The position numbers were made by a program, and so were the translations under genes. From NCBI GenBank assembly GCA_903832735.1, contig CAILCO010000093.1, forward strand, positions 1-64,000: 64,000 nucleotides of DNA. Reading direction: 5' to 3'. A model generated the notes under the pieces. It searched no databases and was not told where the DNA came from. It saw nothing but the letters and a program-made list of their open reading frames with translations. This stretch comes from an uncultured Sterolibacterium sp. (GTDB taxonomy: Bacteria; Pseudomonadota; Gammaproteobacteria; Burkholderiales; Rhodocyclaceae). Of this stretch, positions 53,225 through 63,703 are shown in pieces. The first letter of the stretch is position 1. Every line of letters begins with the position of its first letter.

Positions 53225-53979
53225 TTGAAGTGCTCCATTTGCTTGACGGTGTTAAGCACGATGGTCGTGCCGCCGCTGTCCCTGCCATAGATCACGGCCA
53301 TCGCCTCCCTGCCCGGATCTTTGAAGGAAAGAAATTTGCCTGTCGCGATAGGGCCTACGCTCGATGAAGCGGCGCTGCCGCTTATACCGGCCTCGTATTG
53401 AAGTGCATAGCCATCTTCGCGCATCAGCTCTTTCACGCGCTCGAGATTCAACTCCATGTTGTGGTCATTGACGATCACGGAATGCTGGGCAAGCTTTCCG
53501 CCGTCTTGAGAGTTCACCTGATTGATCAACCGGGAACCTGACGGCAGTCGAGACTGCCTGTGATCGATATCGAACTGGGTTTCAAGTTGGCCGTCGTAGG
53601 CAGCTCTGAGATGCGTCACCGCGATCACTCCTCGCGTTCCCGCGCCGGCAGACTCTAATTCAACCGTCAGGTAGTACTCGCCCTGCATGCGGCCAAGTAT
53701 CAGTTTGTCGCCGAGCCGATCTTCAACCCGAGGCTGTCCCAAAGACAGCCGGAAACTGTCGGCCAATTGCAACAGCTTGGTTGTCGCGATGAAGCCCTGG
53801 AGCCGCATCGGCAAACCATTGATGGTCATTTCCTCTCCGATGTCGAAGAGCCGTACTTCCTTGGGCGCAACGATCTCCGGCCAGGGAGACCGTGTCAAGG
53901 CGGTACCGTCTACGCCGCCGTGTGCCGACAACATAGCGCCAGCGACAAGCACGAACTGGATCTTGAGGGAGTCGCGCAT
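53221..53979 (-). CDS. Secreted hypothetical protein of the Tad operon
   Basis: A 252-residue protein with an N-terminal hydrophobic export signal (IQFVLVAGAMLSAHG) and no family I recognise. It is mainly beta-strand-like with no cysteines. It lies between the TadE gene (11 nt away) and the pilin-like gene (4-nt overlap), so it is part of the pilus operon. A periplasmic role in assembly is the plausible guess; no motif supports a specific function. Confidence 0.65.
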   Translation of the reverse strand: MRDSLKIQFVLVAGAMLSAHGGVDGTALTRSPWPEIVAPKEVRLFDIGEEMTINGLPMRLQGFIATTKLLQLADSFRLSLGQPRVEDRLGDKLILGRMQGEYYLTVELESAGAGTRGVIAVTHLRAAYDGQLETQFDIDHRQSRLPSGSRLINQVNSQDGGKLAQHSVIVNDHNMELNLERVKELMREDGYALQYEAGISGSAASSSVGPIATGKFLSFKDPGREAMAVIYGRDSGGTTIVLNTVKQMEHFK

Positions 53980-53990
53980 GTCGCCCCAAC

Positions 53991-54788
53991 TTATCTAAGC
54001 CGGTCTTCCGGCACAATGTCGCGCCAGAAATCGAGCTTCCCGAGCGCGGGAGAACTCACTCCGCCGGGCATGTCGATCACGCTCACCAGCGTGCTGACAA
54101 TGCTATTGGCTCCCTTCAAAGCGCCCGCCGGGAAGACCAGGGGATTACCGCCAAAGCGTGATTCGGCATGCTCTGGCCCGCCAGCTGCCCACGGATCGAT
54201 AACGACGCTGGTGCTCCGTATAATCGACAGATTGATCTGGTCGAATGGCTCGTAACTTTTCAGTCCGCCCGGCAAATTGGCCAGGGCGACCGAAACGTTG
54301 GCCGTGTAGATCCCTTGAGCCGGCAAGTCGAACCTTTCATGTTCAAGGAAGGGCTCGCCATCCGAGGCTGCCTCGAATGCGTCATCCCGATTGGGGCTCT
54401 TGGCCGGACCAAAACTGATCGAGATGTCAGTGTTGATGTCCTTGATCAAAGAATCGCCTTTCGGGTCGCGCCAGAACAGATTCTGATGAGCGGAAAAATT
54501 TCCGGCACTATCGTGGGTCTTGATTGGCGCATCGGAATTGCTGTAAAAGCGGCGCCGGACTTCCTCGGCCAACTGCGCCTCGGGCTTCCAACTGCTCCTT
54601 GCGGCGTTGCGACTGACGGCTTCAAATGCCAGGTATCGACTCGCCATCTGAGTGCTGTTGACGATGTCCTGGTATTTGGCTATGACCGGTAGCAGCAGAA
54701 AAACCGGCAGTAGCGCCAATGCGACGACGAGAAACTCGCTCAGCGCCTGCCCATGTTGCGGCAGTTGGAATGTCGAATGCCTATTCAT
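53991..54788 (-). CDS. tadE: TadE-like pseudopilin
   Basis: A 265-residue TadE-family protein: HG|QALSEFLVVALALLPVFLLLPV gives a prepilin-peptidase site with Glu at +5 and a single helix. A long extracytoplasmic region follows (IVNSTQMASRYLAFEAVSRNAAR is typical of TadE). It overlaps the TadG-like gene by 4 nt. Confidence 0.8.
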   Translation of the reverse strand: MNRHSTFQLPQHGQALSEFLVVALALLPVFLLLPVIAKYQDIVNSTQMASRYLAFEAVSRNAARSSWKPEAQLAEEVRRRFYSNSDAPIKTHDSAGNFSAHQNLFWRDPKGDSLIKDINTDISISFGPAKSPNRDDAFEAASDGEPFLEHERFDLPAQGIYTANVSVALANLPGGLKSYEPFDQINLSIIRSTSVVIDPWAAGGPEHAESRFGGNPLVFPAGALKGANSIVSTLVSVIDMPGGVSSPALGKLDFWRDIVPEDRLR

Positions 54789-56227
54789 GGCAACGTCGCT
54801 CCCTGCTCTTGCTGAGCCGACATCACGGCCTCTGCGGATTGAATCAGGCGCACCTGCCAGTAGGGATTGAACAAGCTGGAAAGCTCACGGCTCTTACCCA
54901 GGGCGCTTCGGCCGTAGCAGTTGTCGCGACCCATCCGATTGCCGTCCGAACAGGCTTCATCGAGATCGGGACGCTGATAAAAAACTTCCGCAGCCGATAC
55001 CGCCACCAGGTCGTTGCCTCCGGCGGGAGAGGCCTGATAGGCATTAACGTGACCGCTGTGAGTGATTGCCGATCGCCCTTCCGAGGTCATGGTCTGTCCC
55101 TTGTCACGGCGCAGCCGGATGGCGAACCTAAAGCGGGGATCGTCCTGATTAAGCCCGGCTTCGGATAGATCGTAGAAGCTTGGCAATCCGGCATAGCTCC
55201 AGGCATCGCTTGAGGAGACGACGGTCAGGATGCTCGCAGCAGGATTGATTCCAGGCGATCCACCATACTTTGTCGGATCCATATCGAAAGAAGGGCTATC
55301 GGCGGCTGACTGTGATCCCCAACCATCGGGTGCTTCGACAAGGCTCAGACAAAGTGCATCGTGCTTGCTCTTGGGGACCCAACGCTTTTCTGAAAGCGTG
55401 TCCATCGCCTTCCATTCATCGAAGCCTATCAACTCCGTTCCGCCTCTGCGGTCAAGCCAGTCAATCCGACCGGTGGCAGTGGCACCTGGGCAATCGCTCC
55501 AAAAACCGGGAAGAAACCAATTCCGTTTTGGCACGAACGGCTCACGATTGACGGAAGCCTTCGTGACTTCGGCGAAGCGACTGCGTTGTTCATCAGAGTA
55601 ACGCGTCACAAAGCTGGTGATCTCGTCTTCACTCAGGGAGTCGACCGCAACAGTTCCATCGCCGCTATAGTTGGCCTGTGCCACCTCGTCCATCACGTTC
55701 TTGCGCGCGATGGTGATGCCTTGGTAGGCCACCCATTGCGCGGTCATCAAAGCTTTATGGATGATCATATCGGAGCCAGTGGCTAGGCCTTTCAGTACTC
55801 CGCCGTCGACCAGGGTCATCTTGGCACTTGGCCCACTCAGCAATGCGGCGGTATAGGAAGGATAGAACGGAAGAAACTTCGGATTCGCCGCCGCCGCGCC
55901 AAACTGGGCGAGGCTGTCTACGTACTGGACCCATGAGGAAAGACTCACCAGTTGAGCGATCGCCACGGTGTTGGCGATCATCGCCCGATTGGCGTAGGCA
56001 TCAAAATTCAATAAGCGCGCATGCAATACGCCAGCGCTATAGGCTACGGCATCGCTGGCATTGACCAGCTTGGTCTTCTCGCTGACCAGTTGCCCACTGT
56101 TGAAGAGAAAGAAGAGCGTGGCAAGACCGGCAGTCAGGACAAACAGCCCGTAGATAAGGGCCTGCCCTTGCTGACAAGCGCTACAGTCGTGTCGAAGCCG
56201 ACGTCGGCTGACGCAGACAGACTCCAT
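54785..56227 (-). CDS. tadG: TadG-like pilus-associated protein
   Basis: A 480-residue protein with the Tad N-terminal region: QQGQALIYGLFVLTAGLATLFFLF then KTKLVNASDAVAYSAGVLHARLLNFDAYANRAM. The processing site has Tyr rather than Glu at +5, so peptidase cleavage is doubtful. The rest is extracytoplasmic. TadG proteins are thought to anchor or initiate the pilus. It starts 27 nt after the main pilin gene. Confidence 0.8.
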   Translation of the reverse strand: MESVCVSRRRLRHDCSACQQGQALIYGLFVLTAGLATLFFLFNSGQLVSEKTKLVNASDAVAYSAGVLHARLLNFDAYANRAMIANTVAIAQLVSLSSWVQYVDSLAQFGAAAANPKFLPFYPSYTAALLSGPSAKMTLVDGGVLKGLATGSDMIIHKALMTAQWVAYQGITIARKNVMDEVAQANYSGDGTVAVDSLSEDEITSFVTRYSDEQRSRFAEVTKASVNREPFVPKRNWFLPGFWSDCPGATATGRIDWLDRRGGTELIGFDEWKAMDTLSEKRWVPKSKHDALCLSLVEAPDGWGSQSAADSPSFDMDPTKYGGSPGINPAASILTVVSSSDAWSYAGLPSFYDLSEAGLNQDDPRFRFAIRLRRDKGQTMTSEGRSAITHSGHVNAYQASPAGGNDLVAVSAAEVFYQRPDLDEACSDGNRMGRDNCYGRSALGKSRELSSLFNPYWQVRLIQSAEAVMSAQQEQGATLP

Positions 56228-56254
56228 GATTTCTTGCTTCTGTGAGGAGGCAAA

Positions 56255-56524
56255 CTACCGGGAATTGTCGTTCTGATACTTGTCCAGGCCTTTTTTCGTC
56301 GTGCCTTCCGTTTCGGCGTTACCTGCAGCCGTTTGGGAATTGCCGATCGAGGTTGCAGCGCTCTGACCGGCCACTTCCTTGGCGATACCGGCGGTTTGGC
56401 TGCGTATGGTCTGGCCGAAGAACTGATACACGGCGATTGCGGCGACGGCAATCAGCGCGACGATGACGATGTATTCCGTCATCCCTTGACCGTCTTGCCT
56501 CCGGGTGATCGAAAGACCGCTCAT
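56255..56524 (-). CDS. Flp/Fap-type major pilin
   Basis: An 89-residue prepilin with a short positively charged leader, the site DG|QGMTEY (Glu +5, Tyr +6), and the hydrophobic helix IVIVALIAVAAIAVYQFFG. The tail is Gln/Ser/Thr-rich and longer than in standard Flp pilins (50-70 aa). The ATG at 56524 has AAGGAG upstream. As the first gene of the operon with the strongest ribosome-binding site it is probably the main structural subunit. Confidence 0.85.
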   Translation of the reverse strand: MSGLSITRRQDGQGMTEYIVIVALIAVAAIAVYQFFGQTIRSQTAGIAKEVAGQSAATSIGNSQTAAGNAETEGTTKKGLDKYQNDNSR

Positions 56525-56756
56525 GGCTGCTCTCCTTCTGGCAGATGAAATTATCGCTGCACATAGACTGGGCGACCTGGACAACGAGAAACAATGATCA
56601 GAAAACCCATCGGTTGCGATGGCGGGAGGCCCTTGACGCCATCTCCACGAATATTCCATCTGCATAATAAGCCTTTGAGAAAATGCGTCAAGTACCGGAG
56701 TTGTTGAGCACGGACGATTTGCCAGTGACGGTAGTCCTGTCTACAATGTGCCCGAA

Positions 56757-56830
56757 GCGGGCGTCGTATAATGGTAATACCCTAGCTTCCCAAGCTAGAG
56801 CCGTGGGTTCGATTCCCATCGCCCGCTCCA
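56757..56830 (+). tRNA. tRNA-Gly(CCC)
   Basis: A complete cloverleaf is visible: acceptor GCGGGCG / CGCCCGC, anticodon stem CTAGC / GCTAG with loop TTCCCAA (anticodon CCC), T loop GTTCGATTC, and encoded CCA at 56828-56830. It reads glycine codon GGG. It lies between the divergent pilin operon and yqgE. Confidence 0.95.
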
Positions 56831-56869
56831 TTCCCGCCGGCCCTGTATCCGCCTCCCGAGCAGCAGGCT

Positions 56870-57481
56870 GTGACAGAGTCCTTGGCAACGGATTACAATG
56901 CTGGCGTGATCGCGGAAACAGTAAGCCTCGCCCATCATTTTCTGATTGCCATGCCCGCCATGGCCGATCCCAGCTTTTCCCGCACTCTGACCTACATCTG
57001 CGAGCATAACGAGCAGGGCGCGCTCGGCATCATCGTCAATCGGCCGAGCGACATGGCGCTGGCCTCTCTCTTCGAGCGCGTCGATATCGAACTCGCCGCC
57101 GGTCCTGCCGCCGAACTGGGGGCCATGCCGGTCTATTTCGGCGGCCCGGTGCAGACCGATCGCGGCTTCGTGCTGCACCGCCCGCTCGGCCACTGGCAAT
57201 CGACGCTGGAGGTGAAGGACGAAATCGGCCTGACCAGTTCGCGCGACATCCTCGAGGAGATGGGCTCCACCGGCGCGCCGGCCGACGTCCTGGTCAGCCT
57301 GGGCTATGCCGGCTGGTCGGCGGGCCAACTGGAATGGGAACTAGCGCAGAACGCCTGGCTCACCGTCGCCGCCGATCCGCGCATCCTCTTCGGGATGCCG
57401 CCCGAGGAGCGTCTGGCGGCGGCGATGCAGCTCCTCGGCGTCGATTTCGCCAACCTCTCCGACGTCGCCGGGCATGCCTGA
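56870..57481 (+). CDS. yqgE: YqgE/AlgH family protein
   Basis: A 203-residue protein of the UPF0301 (YqgE/AlgH) family, marked by [50 protein letters not shown] and [23 protein letters not shown]. Function unsettled; some members affect alginate or transcription. The start is GTG at 56870; a GTG at 56906 would give the more usual 191 aa. It overlaps ruvX by 8 nt. Confidence 0.92.
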   Translation: MTESLATDYNAGVIAETVSLAHHFLIAMPAMADPSFSRTLTYICEHNEQGALGIIVNRPSDMALASLFERVDIELAAGPAAELGAMPVYFGGPVQTDRGFVLHRPLGHWQSTLEVKDEIGLTSSRDILEEMGSTGAPADVLVSLGYAGWSAGQLEWELAQNAWLTVAADPRILFGMPPEERLAAAMQLLGVDFANLSDVAGHA

Positions 57482-57920
57482 TCACGCCGGAACCGGAACG
57501 CTGCTGGCCTTCGACTTCGGCGTCGAACGGATCGGCGTCGCCGTCGGCGAAACGATGCTCGGACAGGCGCGGGCATTGGCCGTGATCGCCGCCCCGGACA
57601 ACGACACGCGCTTTGCCCGGATCGGCAAGCTGATCGAGGAATGGCAGGCACAGCGGTTGGTAGTCGGCCTGCCACTCGCCGTGGATGGCAGCGAGCACGA
57701 AATGAGCGCGCGCTGCCGCCGCTTCGCCCACCAATTGGAAGGCCGCTTCGGTCTGCCCGTAGCACTCGTCGACGAACGCTACTCCTCGACCGAAGCGGAA
57801 GCCCGACTCGCCGAGCGCGGCCTCTCCTGGCAGGCGCGCAAGAGCGAGGTCGATGCGCTGGCCGCACAAATCATTCTTCAGGATTATCTCGATGCCCGAC
57901 TCACAACCCACGCTGCCTGA
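57474..57920 (+). CDS. ruvX: RuvX/YqgF Holliday-junction resolvase-like nuclease
   Basis: A 148-residue RNase H-fold nuclease. It has the first catalytic Asp in [16 protein letters not shown], the Glu in [11 protein letters not shown]-type strand context and a C-terminal Asp in [18 protein letters not shown]. It is needed for pre-16S rRNA 5' processing. It overlaps yqgE and pyrR (29 nt), as in many beta- and gammaproteobacteria. Confidence 0.93.
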   Translation: MPDHAGTGTLLAFDFGVERIGVAVGETMLGQARALAVIAAPDNDTRFARIGKLIEEWQAQRLVVGLPLAVDGSEHEMSARCRRFAHQLEGRFGLPVALVDERYSSTEAEARLAERGLSWQARKSEVDALAAQIILQDYLDARLTTHAA

Positions 57921-58408
57921 CGCAGAGGCGCTGCTCGCCACGCTGGTCGCGCAGATGCGCGCGCAGGCCGGTCCGAAGATGGCGCTGGTCGGCATCCACA
58001 CCGGCGGCGTCTGGCTGGCCGAACGGCTGCACCAGGCTCTCGGGCTGGCGCTGCCGCTGGGCAGCATCGACGTCTCCTTCCACCGCGACGATTACTCCAG
58101 CCGCAGCCTGCACCCGGGCGCACGAGCCTCTTCCCTGCCGTTCGAAGTCGATGGCGCCGAGATCGTCATCGTCGATGATGTGCTGTACACCGGCCGCACC
58201 ATCCGCGCCGCGATGAACGAACTGTTCGACTATGGGCGGCCGGGCCGCATCGATCTCGCCGTCCTGGTCGATCGCGGCGGCCGCGAGTTGCCGATCTGCG
58301 CCCGCTACTGCGCCAGGACCATGACCGAGGCGCTGCCGACGGACCAGGAATTGGTGCTCACCCGGGCCGACGACAATTCCCTAAGCCTCACTCTCCTGGA
58401 AAGGCGAA

Positions 58409-58416
<8 letters not shown>
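57892..58416 (+). CDS. pyrR: PyrR uracil phosphoribosyltransferase/regulator
   Basis: A 174-residue type I phosphoribosyltransferase with the PRPP-binding motif [18 protein letters not shown]. Length and the [14 protein letters not shown] / [11 protein letters not shown] segments match PyrR. In Gram-positives PyrR controls pyr attenuation; in this group the role may be mainly uracil salvage. The ATG at 57892 lies inside the ruvX 3' end. It overlaps pyrB by 8 nt. Confidence 0.9.
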
Positions 58417-59367
<951 letters not shown>

Positions 59368-59371
<4 letters not shown>

Positions 59372-60651
59372 AGATTCAGATCAGGAACGGACGCCTCATC
59401 GATCCGGCCAACGGCATCGACCGCAACGCCGACCTATTCATTGCCCGGGGCCACATCGTCGGCGTCGACCATGCACCCGCCGGTTTCGAAACCAGCGGGA
59501 CGCTCGACGCCACCGGCTGCATCGTCTGTCCGGGGCTGGTGGACCTCTCGGCCCGGCTGCGCGAACCGGGTTACGAATACCGCGCGACACTGGAATCGGA
59601 AATGGCCGCGGCGGCGGCGGGCGGCGTCACCAGTCTCGCCTGCCCGCCCGACACCGATCCGCCGCTGGACGAACCGGGGCTGGTCGAAATGCTCAAGCAC
59701 CGGGCACGGCTGCCGGCCTTCGCCCATGTCTATCCGGTCGGCGCGCTGACCCTGAAGCTCGCCGGCGAGCGACTGACCGAGATGGCGGAATTGGCCGAGG
59801 CCGGCTGCCTCGCCTTCGGCCAGGCCAACACCGCGATCGTCGATACCCAGGTCCTGGCGCGCGCGATGCAGTACGCCTCGACCTTCGGCTTCCCGGTCTG
59901 GCTGCAGGCTCAGGACCCGTTCCTGGCGCGTATGGGCGTCGCCCACGACGGCGAAGTGGCCACCAGGCTCGGCCTCGCCGGCATTCCCGTGGCGGCGGAA
60001 ACCATTGCGCTGGCGACGATCCTGCAGCTCGCCCGGGAGACCGGCGCGCAGATCCATCTGACCCGCATCTCCAGCGCCTCCGGGCTGGAGATGATCGCTG
60101 CGGCACGGCGTTCCGGAATTTCCGCGACCTGCGACGTCGCCATTCACCATCTGCATCTGTGCGACCACGACATCGCCTACTTCAATCCGCACGCCCGGAT
60201 CGATCCGCCGCTGCGCGCCCAGGCCGACCGCGACGCCCTGCGCCGCGGTCTGGCGGACGGCACGATCAACGCCCTGTGCTCGGACCACACGCCGGTCGAC
60301 GACGATGCCAAGCAGGTGCCCTTCGACGAGGCCGAACCCGGCGCCACCGGACTCGAACTGCTGCTGCCCCTGACCCTGAAATGGGCCACCGAGATGAAGT
60401 TGCCCCTGGCGCAGGCGCTGGCCCGCGTCACCTGCGACCCGGCGAAGATCCTCGGCATCGACGCCGGCAACCTGAAGGTCGGCGCGCCGGCGGACGTCTG
60501 CGTCTTCGACCCGCAGGCGTCGTTCAGGGTCAGTCGCGAAAACCTGAAAAGCCAGGGCAAGAACACGCCCTTCCTCGGCCTGGAACTGCCCGGGCGGGTC
60601 AAGGCTACGCTGATCGACGGCCACCTCGCCTACGACGGTTCCTGGGGCTGA
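59368..60651 (+). CDS. pyrX: Dihydroorotase-like protein PyrC' (catalytically degenerate)
   Basis: A 427-residue type I dihydroorotase homologue without the active-site metal ligands. The D-x-H-x-H-x-R motif is [10 protein letters not shown], the usual HxED is QAQD, and SDHAPH is SDHTPV. Such inactive PyrC' proteins form the scaffold of a dodecameric ATCase with PyrB. Orotate synthesis would need another, active pyrC outside the window. Overlap with pyrB supports joint assembly. Confidence 0.9.
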
Positions 60652-60736
60652 GCGGAGTGCTCGCACCTGCTCAGCCGGCACAAGCGCCCTGGGTTGTCTG
60701 TCAGACAATGACGGGCACTGGCGGGCGCCGCCTGAC

Positions 60737-61240
60737 ATGCCTGCCCTGAAGTATTTCGCGGCATACTCCGATGAGCTGAAAGCGCGTGTCCGGCAACTCA
60801 TCGCGGAACAGCGCCTGGATGAGATGCTGCGCCGGAAATATCCGGCGACGCACGCCGTGCGCAGCGACGGGGCGCTCTACGATTATGTGCTGGAACTGAA
60901 AAACCGTTTTCTGCGCAAGGCCGAGCCGCTCTCCAGCGTGGCTTACGACAGCAGGCTGCAAGTGCTCAGAAATGCGCTCGGCACTCACAGCACGATTTCC
61001 CGGGTACAAGGCAACAGGCTGAAATCGAAACGGGAGATCAGAATAGCCAGCCTGTTCCGAGAAGCGCCGCCCGAGTTTCTGAAAATGATCGTCGCGCACG
61101 AACTGGCGCACCTGAAGGAAAGGGCGCACGACAAAGCCTTTTACCAACTCTGCAGCACGATCGAGCCTGACTATCATCAGCTCGAATTCGACCTGCGCCT
61201 GTATCTGACGCAACTGGATCTGCGCCAGGAGCCGGCCTAG
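60737..61240 (+). CDS. YgjP-like M48-type metallopeptidase
   Basis: A 167-residue protein of the YgjP/WSS1-like metallopeptidase group. The zinc site is H121-E122-L-A-H125 with a further His131 in KERAHDKAFY, a compact HExxH variant. No signal peptide is seen. The substrate is unknown; relatives are proposed to act on nucleoprotein or nucleotide targets. It stands alone after the pyr cluster with an 85-bp gap. Confidence 0.82.
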   Translation: MPALKYFAAYSDELKARVRQLIAEQRLDEMLRRKYPATHAVRSDGALYDYVLELKNRFLRKAEPLSSVAYDSRLQVLRNALGTHSTISRVQGNRLKSKREIRIASLFREAPPEFLKMIVAHELAHLKERAHDKAFYQLCSTIEPDYHQLEFDLRLYLTQLDLRQEPA

Positions 61241-61270
61241 CCGTTACGTTGTCGTCACTATGTGAGACCG

Positions 61271-62272
61271 ATGATTCCACTTTCCATTCTTGACCTGTCG
61301 CCGATTACCGAGGGCAGCGACGCCGCCCAGTCGTTTCGGAACAGCCTCGATCTTGCCCGCCACGGCGAGCGCTGGGGCTACCGGCGCTACTGGCTGGCCG
61401 AGCATCATGGCCTGCCCGGCATCGCCAGCGCCGCCACCGCCGTGCTGCTCGGCCATGTCGCCGCGGGCACCTCGACGATACGCGTCGGCGCCGGCGGGAT
61501 CATGCTGCCCAACCATTCGCCGCTGGTCATCGCCGAGCAGTTCGGCACCCTGGAATCGCTCTTTCCCGGCCGCATCGACCTCGGCCTGGGACGCGCGCCG
61601 GGTTCCGACCAGATCACGGCGCGCGCCTTGCGGCGGAACCTGGCTTCCGATGCCGACGAGTTCCCGCAGGACGTGGTCGAGTTGATGGATTATTTCTCAT
61701 CGGCGCAAAAAGGTGCGGTGCGCGCGGTGCCCGGAGCCGGACTGGACGTGCCGATATGGATACTCGGCTCCAGCCTGTTCGGCGCGCAACTGGCCGCTGC
61801 TCTCGGCTTGCCCTACGCCTTCGCGTCGCATTTCGCGCCGGCGCAGATGATCCAGGCGATAGACTTGTATCGCTCAACTTTCCGGCCCTCGGCGCGACTC
61901 GACAAGCCCTACGTGATGCTCGGCTTCAACGTCTTTGCCGCCGACACGGACGAGGAGGCGCAATATCGTGCGACCTCGATGCAGCAGGCCTTCGTCAATC
62001 TGCGCAGCGGCCGGCCTGGACGCCTGCCGGCACCTGTGGGCGACTACCTGAAGCGCATCGGCGAGCAGGAACGAGCCCTGCTCGACCAGATCCTCTCCTG
62101 CGCGGCGATAGGCTCTCGCGACACCGTGGCGAGACAATTGCAGGCTTTCATCAGTCGCACCGGCGCGGATGAATTGATGATCGCCACGCAGATCTTCGAT
62201 CACGGCGCGCGGCTGCGCTCCTACGAGATCACCGCGGAAGTCCGGAACGCGCTGGCGGCGGGGGGAAAGTAG
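61271..62272 (+). CDS. LLM-class flavin-dependent oxidoreductase
   Basis: A 333-residue luciferase-like monooxygenase (TIM barrel). Seen are [12 protein letters not shown] at the N-terminus, [25 protein letters not shown] and [22 protein letters not shown] and [13 protein letters not shown], the pattern of the MsnO8/YhbW-type subgroup. It uses FMNH2 or FMN; the substrate is unknown. The ATG at 61271 is preferred over a GTG 9 nt upstream. The next gene begins on the base after its stop. Confidence 0.9.
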   Translation: MIPLSILDLSPITEGSDAAQSFRNSLDLARHGERWGYRRYWLAEHHGLPGIASAATAVLLGHVAAGTSTIRVGAGGIMLPNHSPLVIAEQFGTLESLFPGRIDLGLGRAPGSDQITARALRRNLASDADEFPQDVVELMDYFSSAQKGAVRAVPGAGLDVPIWILGSSLFGAQLAAALGLPYAFASHFAPAQMIQAIDLYRSTFRPSARLDKPYVMLGFNVFAADTDEEAQYRATSMQQAFVNLRSGRPGRLPAPVGDYLKRIGEQERALLDQILSCAAIGSRDTVARQLQAFISRTGADELMIATQIFDHGARLRSYEITAEVRNALAAGGK

Positions 62273-62560
62273 ATGCTGCAGATTGACGGGAGCCGGCCCG
62301 GAATATTGCGCAAGGTGGTCAGCCTTGCCGCCGGCGCCATCCTGCTGTTTCTGGTGTTCACCTTGTCGCTGTTGTTCTTCGCCGTCCTGATTGCCGGCGG
62401 CCTGCTGGCCTGGGGCTTCCTTTGGTGGAAGACGCGAAAGCTGCGGCGGGAACTGCAGGAACAGATGCGCCAACGGCCGTCCGGCGGGCGAGTGATCGAG
62501 GGCGAGGTGATCGTCAGCGCCAAAGAGTTTGACGAACACCGGTCCCGCGACGACAGATGA
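62273..62560 (+). CDS. Small hypothetical membrane protein
   Basis: A 95-residue protein with one or two close hydrophobic segments (VVSLAAGAILLFLVFTLSLLFF and VLIAGGLLAWGFLW), a basic helix (KTRKLRRELQEQMRQR) and the C-terminal motif GGRVIEGEVIV seen in some uncharacterised proteobacterial membrane proteins. It is directly adjacent to the LLM oxidoreductase gene (TAG then ATG), so it is co-translated. No function is assigned. Confidence 0.65.
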   Translation: MLQIDGSRPGILRKVVSLAAGAILLFLVFTLSLLFFAVLIAGGLLAWGFLWWKTRKLRRELQEQMRQRPSGGRVIEGEVIVSAKEFDEHRSRDDR

Positions 62561-62597
62561 GCGCAACTGACCTGCACCCGCGCCCAGGAGCAATACG

Positions 62598-63209
62598 ATG
62601 GAGACGGTAGCCGTCATAGACTTTGAAACGACAGGATTGTCGCCCGATCATGGCGACCGCGCCACGGAGATCGCCGCGGTTCTGGTGCAGGACGGAAAAG
62701 TCATCGATCGCTATCAGAGCCTGATGAACGCGGGTATGCGCATTCCTCAGTTCATAGCGGAGCTCACCGGAATCAGCGATGCCATGGTCCGCAAAGCACC
62801 TCCTGCCGCCGAGGTCATGCGCGAGGTGGCCGATTTTGTCGGCGACCATCCGCTAGTTGCGCACAACGCTTCGTTCGATCGCAAATTCTGGGATGCCGAA
62901 CTCGGGCGCATCCGCCGGAACCGCCGCTCAGAATTCGCCTGTTCGATGCTGGTCTCGCGTCGGGTATTCCCGCAGGCGCCCAGCCACAAACTTGGCGTGC
63001 TCGTCGAATTCGCCAAGCTGCCGGTCGCGGGTCGCTACCATCGGGCATTGGCGGATGCCGAGATGGCCGCAAGCCTACTCGTTCGTATCGAGGACGAACT
63101 GCGTCGCCGCTACCATGTCCGCGACGTGACCCATCAGTTGCTGCGAGAAATTCAGACAGTGAACAAGAATCAATTGGCCAACTGCCTGGAACGACATCAA
63201 CAAGGATAG
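62598..63209 (+). CDS. DnaQ-like DEDDh 3'-5' exonuclease
   Basis: A 203-residue exonuclease of the DnaQ family. The DEDDh residues are all present: Asp8 and Glu10 in IDFETTG, Asp94 in NASFDRKF, and His148 with Asp153 in YHRALADAEM. It resembles stand-alone DNA polymerase III epsilon-like exonucleases that act in repair or as exonuclease X-type enzymes. No polymerase-binding C-terminal segment is evident. Confidence 0.9.
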   Translation: METVAVIDFETTGLSPDHGDRATEIAAVLVQDGKVIDRYQSLMNAGMRIPQFIAELTGISDAMVRKAPPAAEVMREVADFVGDHPLVAHNASFDRKFWDAELGRIRRNRRSEFACSMLVSRRVFPQAPSHKLGVLVEFAKLPVAGRYHRALADAEMAASLLVRIEDELRRRYHVRDVTHQLLREIQTVNKNQLANCLERHQQG

Positions 63210-63267
63210 CCGCGTGCCGGTAGTTGTCCGAAAGACCACCCAGGGCACTTCTGCCGCGGAGCAGGTG

Positions 63268-63618
63268 CTAGTCCGAGACCTTGCAGTCAGTGAAGGAAAT
63301 TGCCGGGCCGTCCTGAAGCGTTGCCTGGCTGCCATTGATCTCGAGCACTGAACTGCCGTTGCCATAGCGGGTTCCGGGCCCGGCGCCCTGCTTGTCGAAG
63401 CGGACTTCCCGATCCGGAAATATGATCCATGCCGCATTGCCATTGTCGAGCATGCGCAGATAGAAACTCTTGCCGCCAGTGCACGAGTACCGGGTCGCGT
63501 TCGCCGGTCGACTGCTGCGCATCTGTGCCACCTTGTCGCGGCCGAATGGCCAAAAATCGAGGCTGCCGCAGCCGGACACGGTCAGCGCCAGCACCAGGGA
63601 TATGGGTATCAATTTCAT
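63268..63618 (-). CDS. MliC-like lysozyme-inhibitor lipoprotein
   Basis: A 116-residue lipoprotein with signal peptide and lipobox VSGC (Cys17). The mature part has the MliC pattern: a Cys in YSCTGGKSFYLRM, GARYG-type segment (GTRYGNGSSVLEI) and a final Cys in FTDCKVSD that likely forms a disulfide. MliC proteins block C-type lysozyme. It is convergent with the exonuclease gene. Confidence 0.7.
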   Translation of the reverse strand: MKLIPISLVLALTVSGCGSLDFWPFGRDKVAQMRSSRPANATRYSCTGGKSFYLRMLDNGNAAWIIFPDREVRFDKQGAGPGTRYGNGSSVLEINGSQATLQDGPAISFTDCKVSD

Positions 63619-63703
63619 GTCAGTCCGCCTTCATCGTGGGAATCAATCTGCAACCCTGCTGGCCTGCAGTATAGCGAATGCACTCGACCTTCAGCGCCGC
63701 GAA

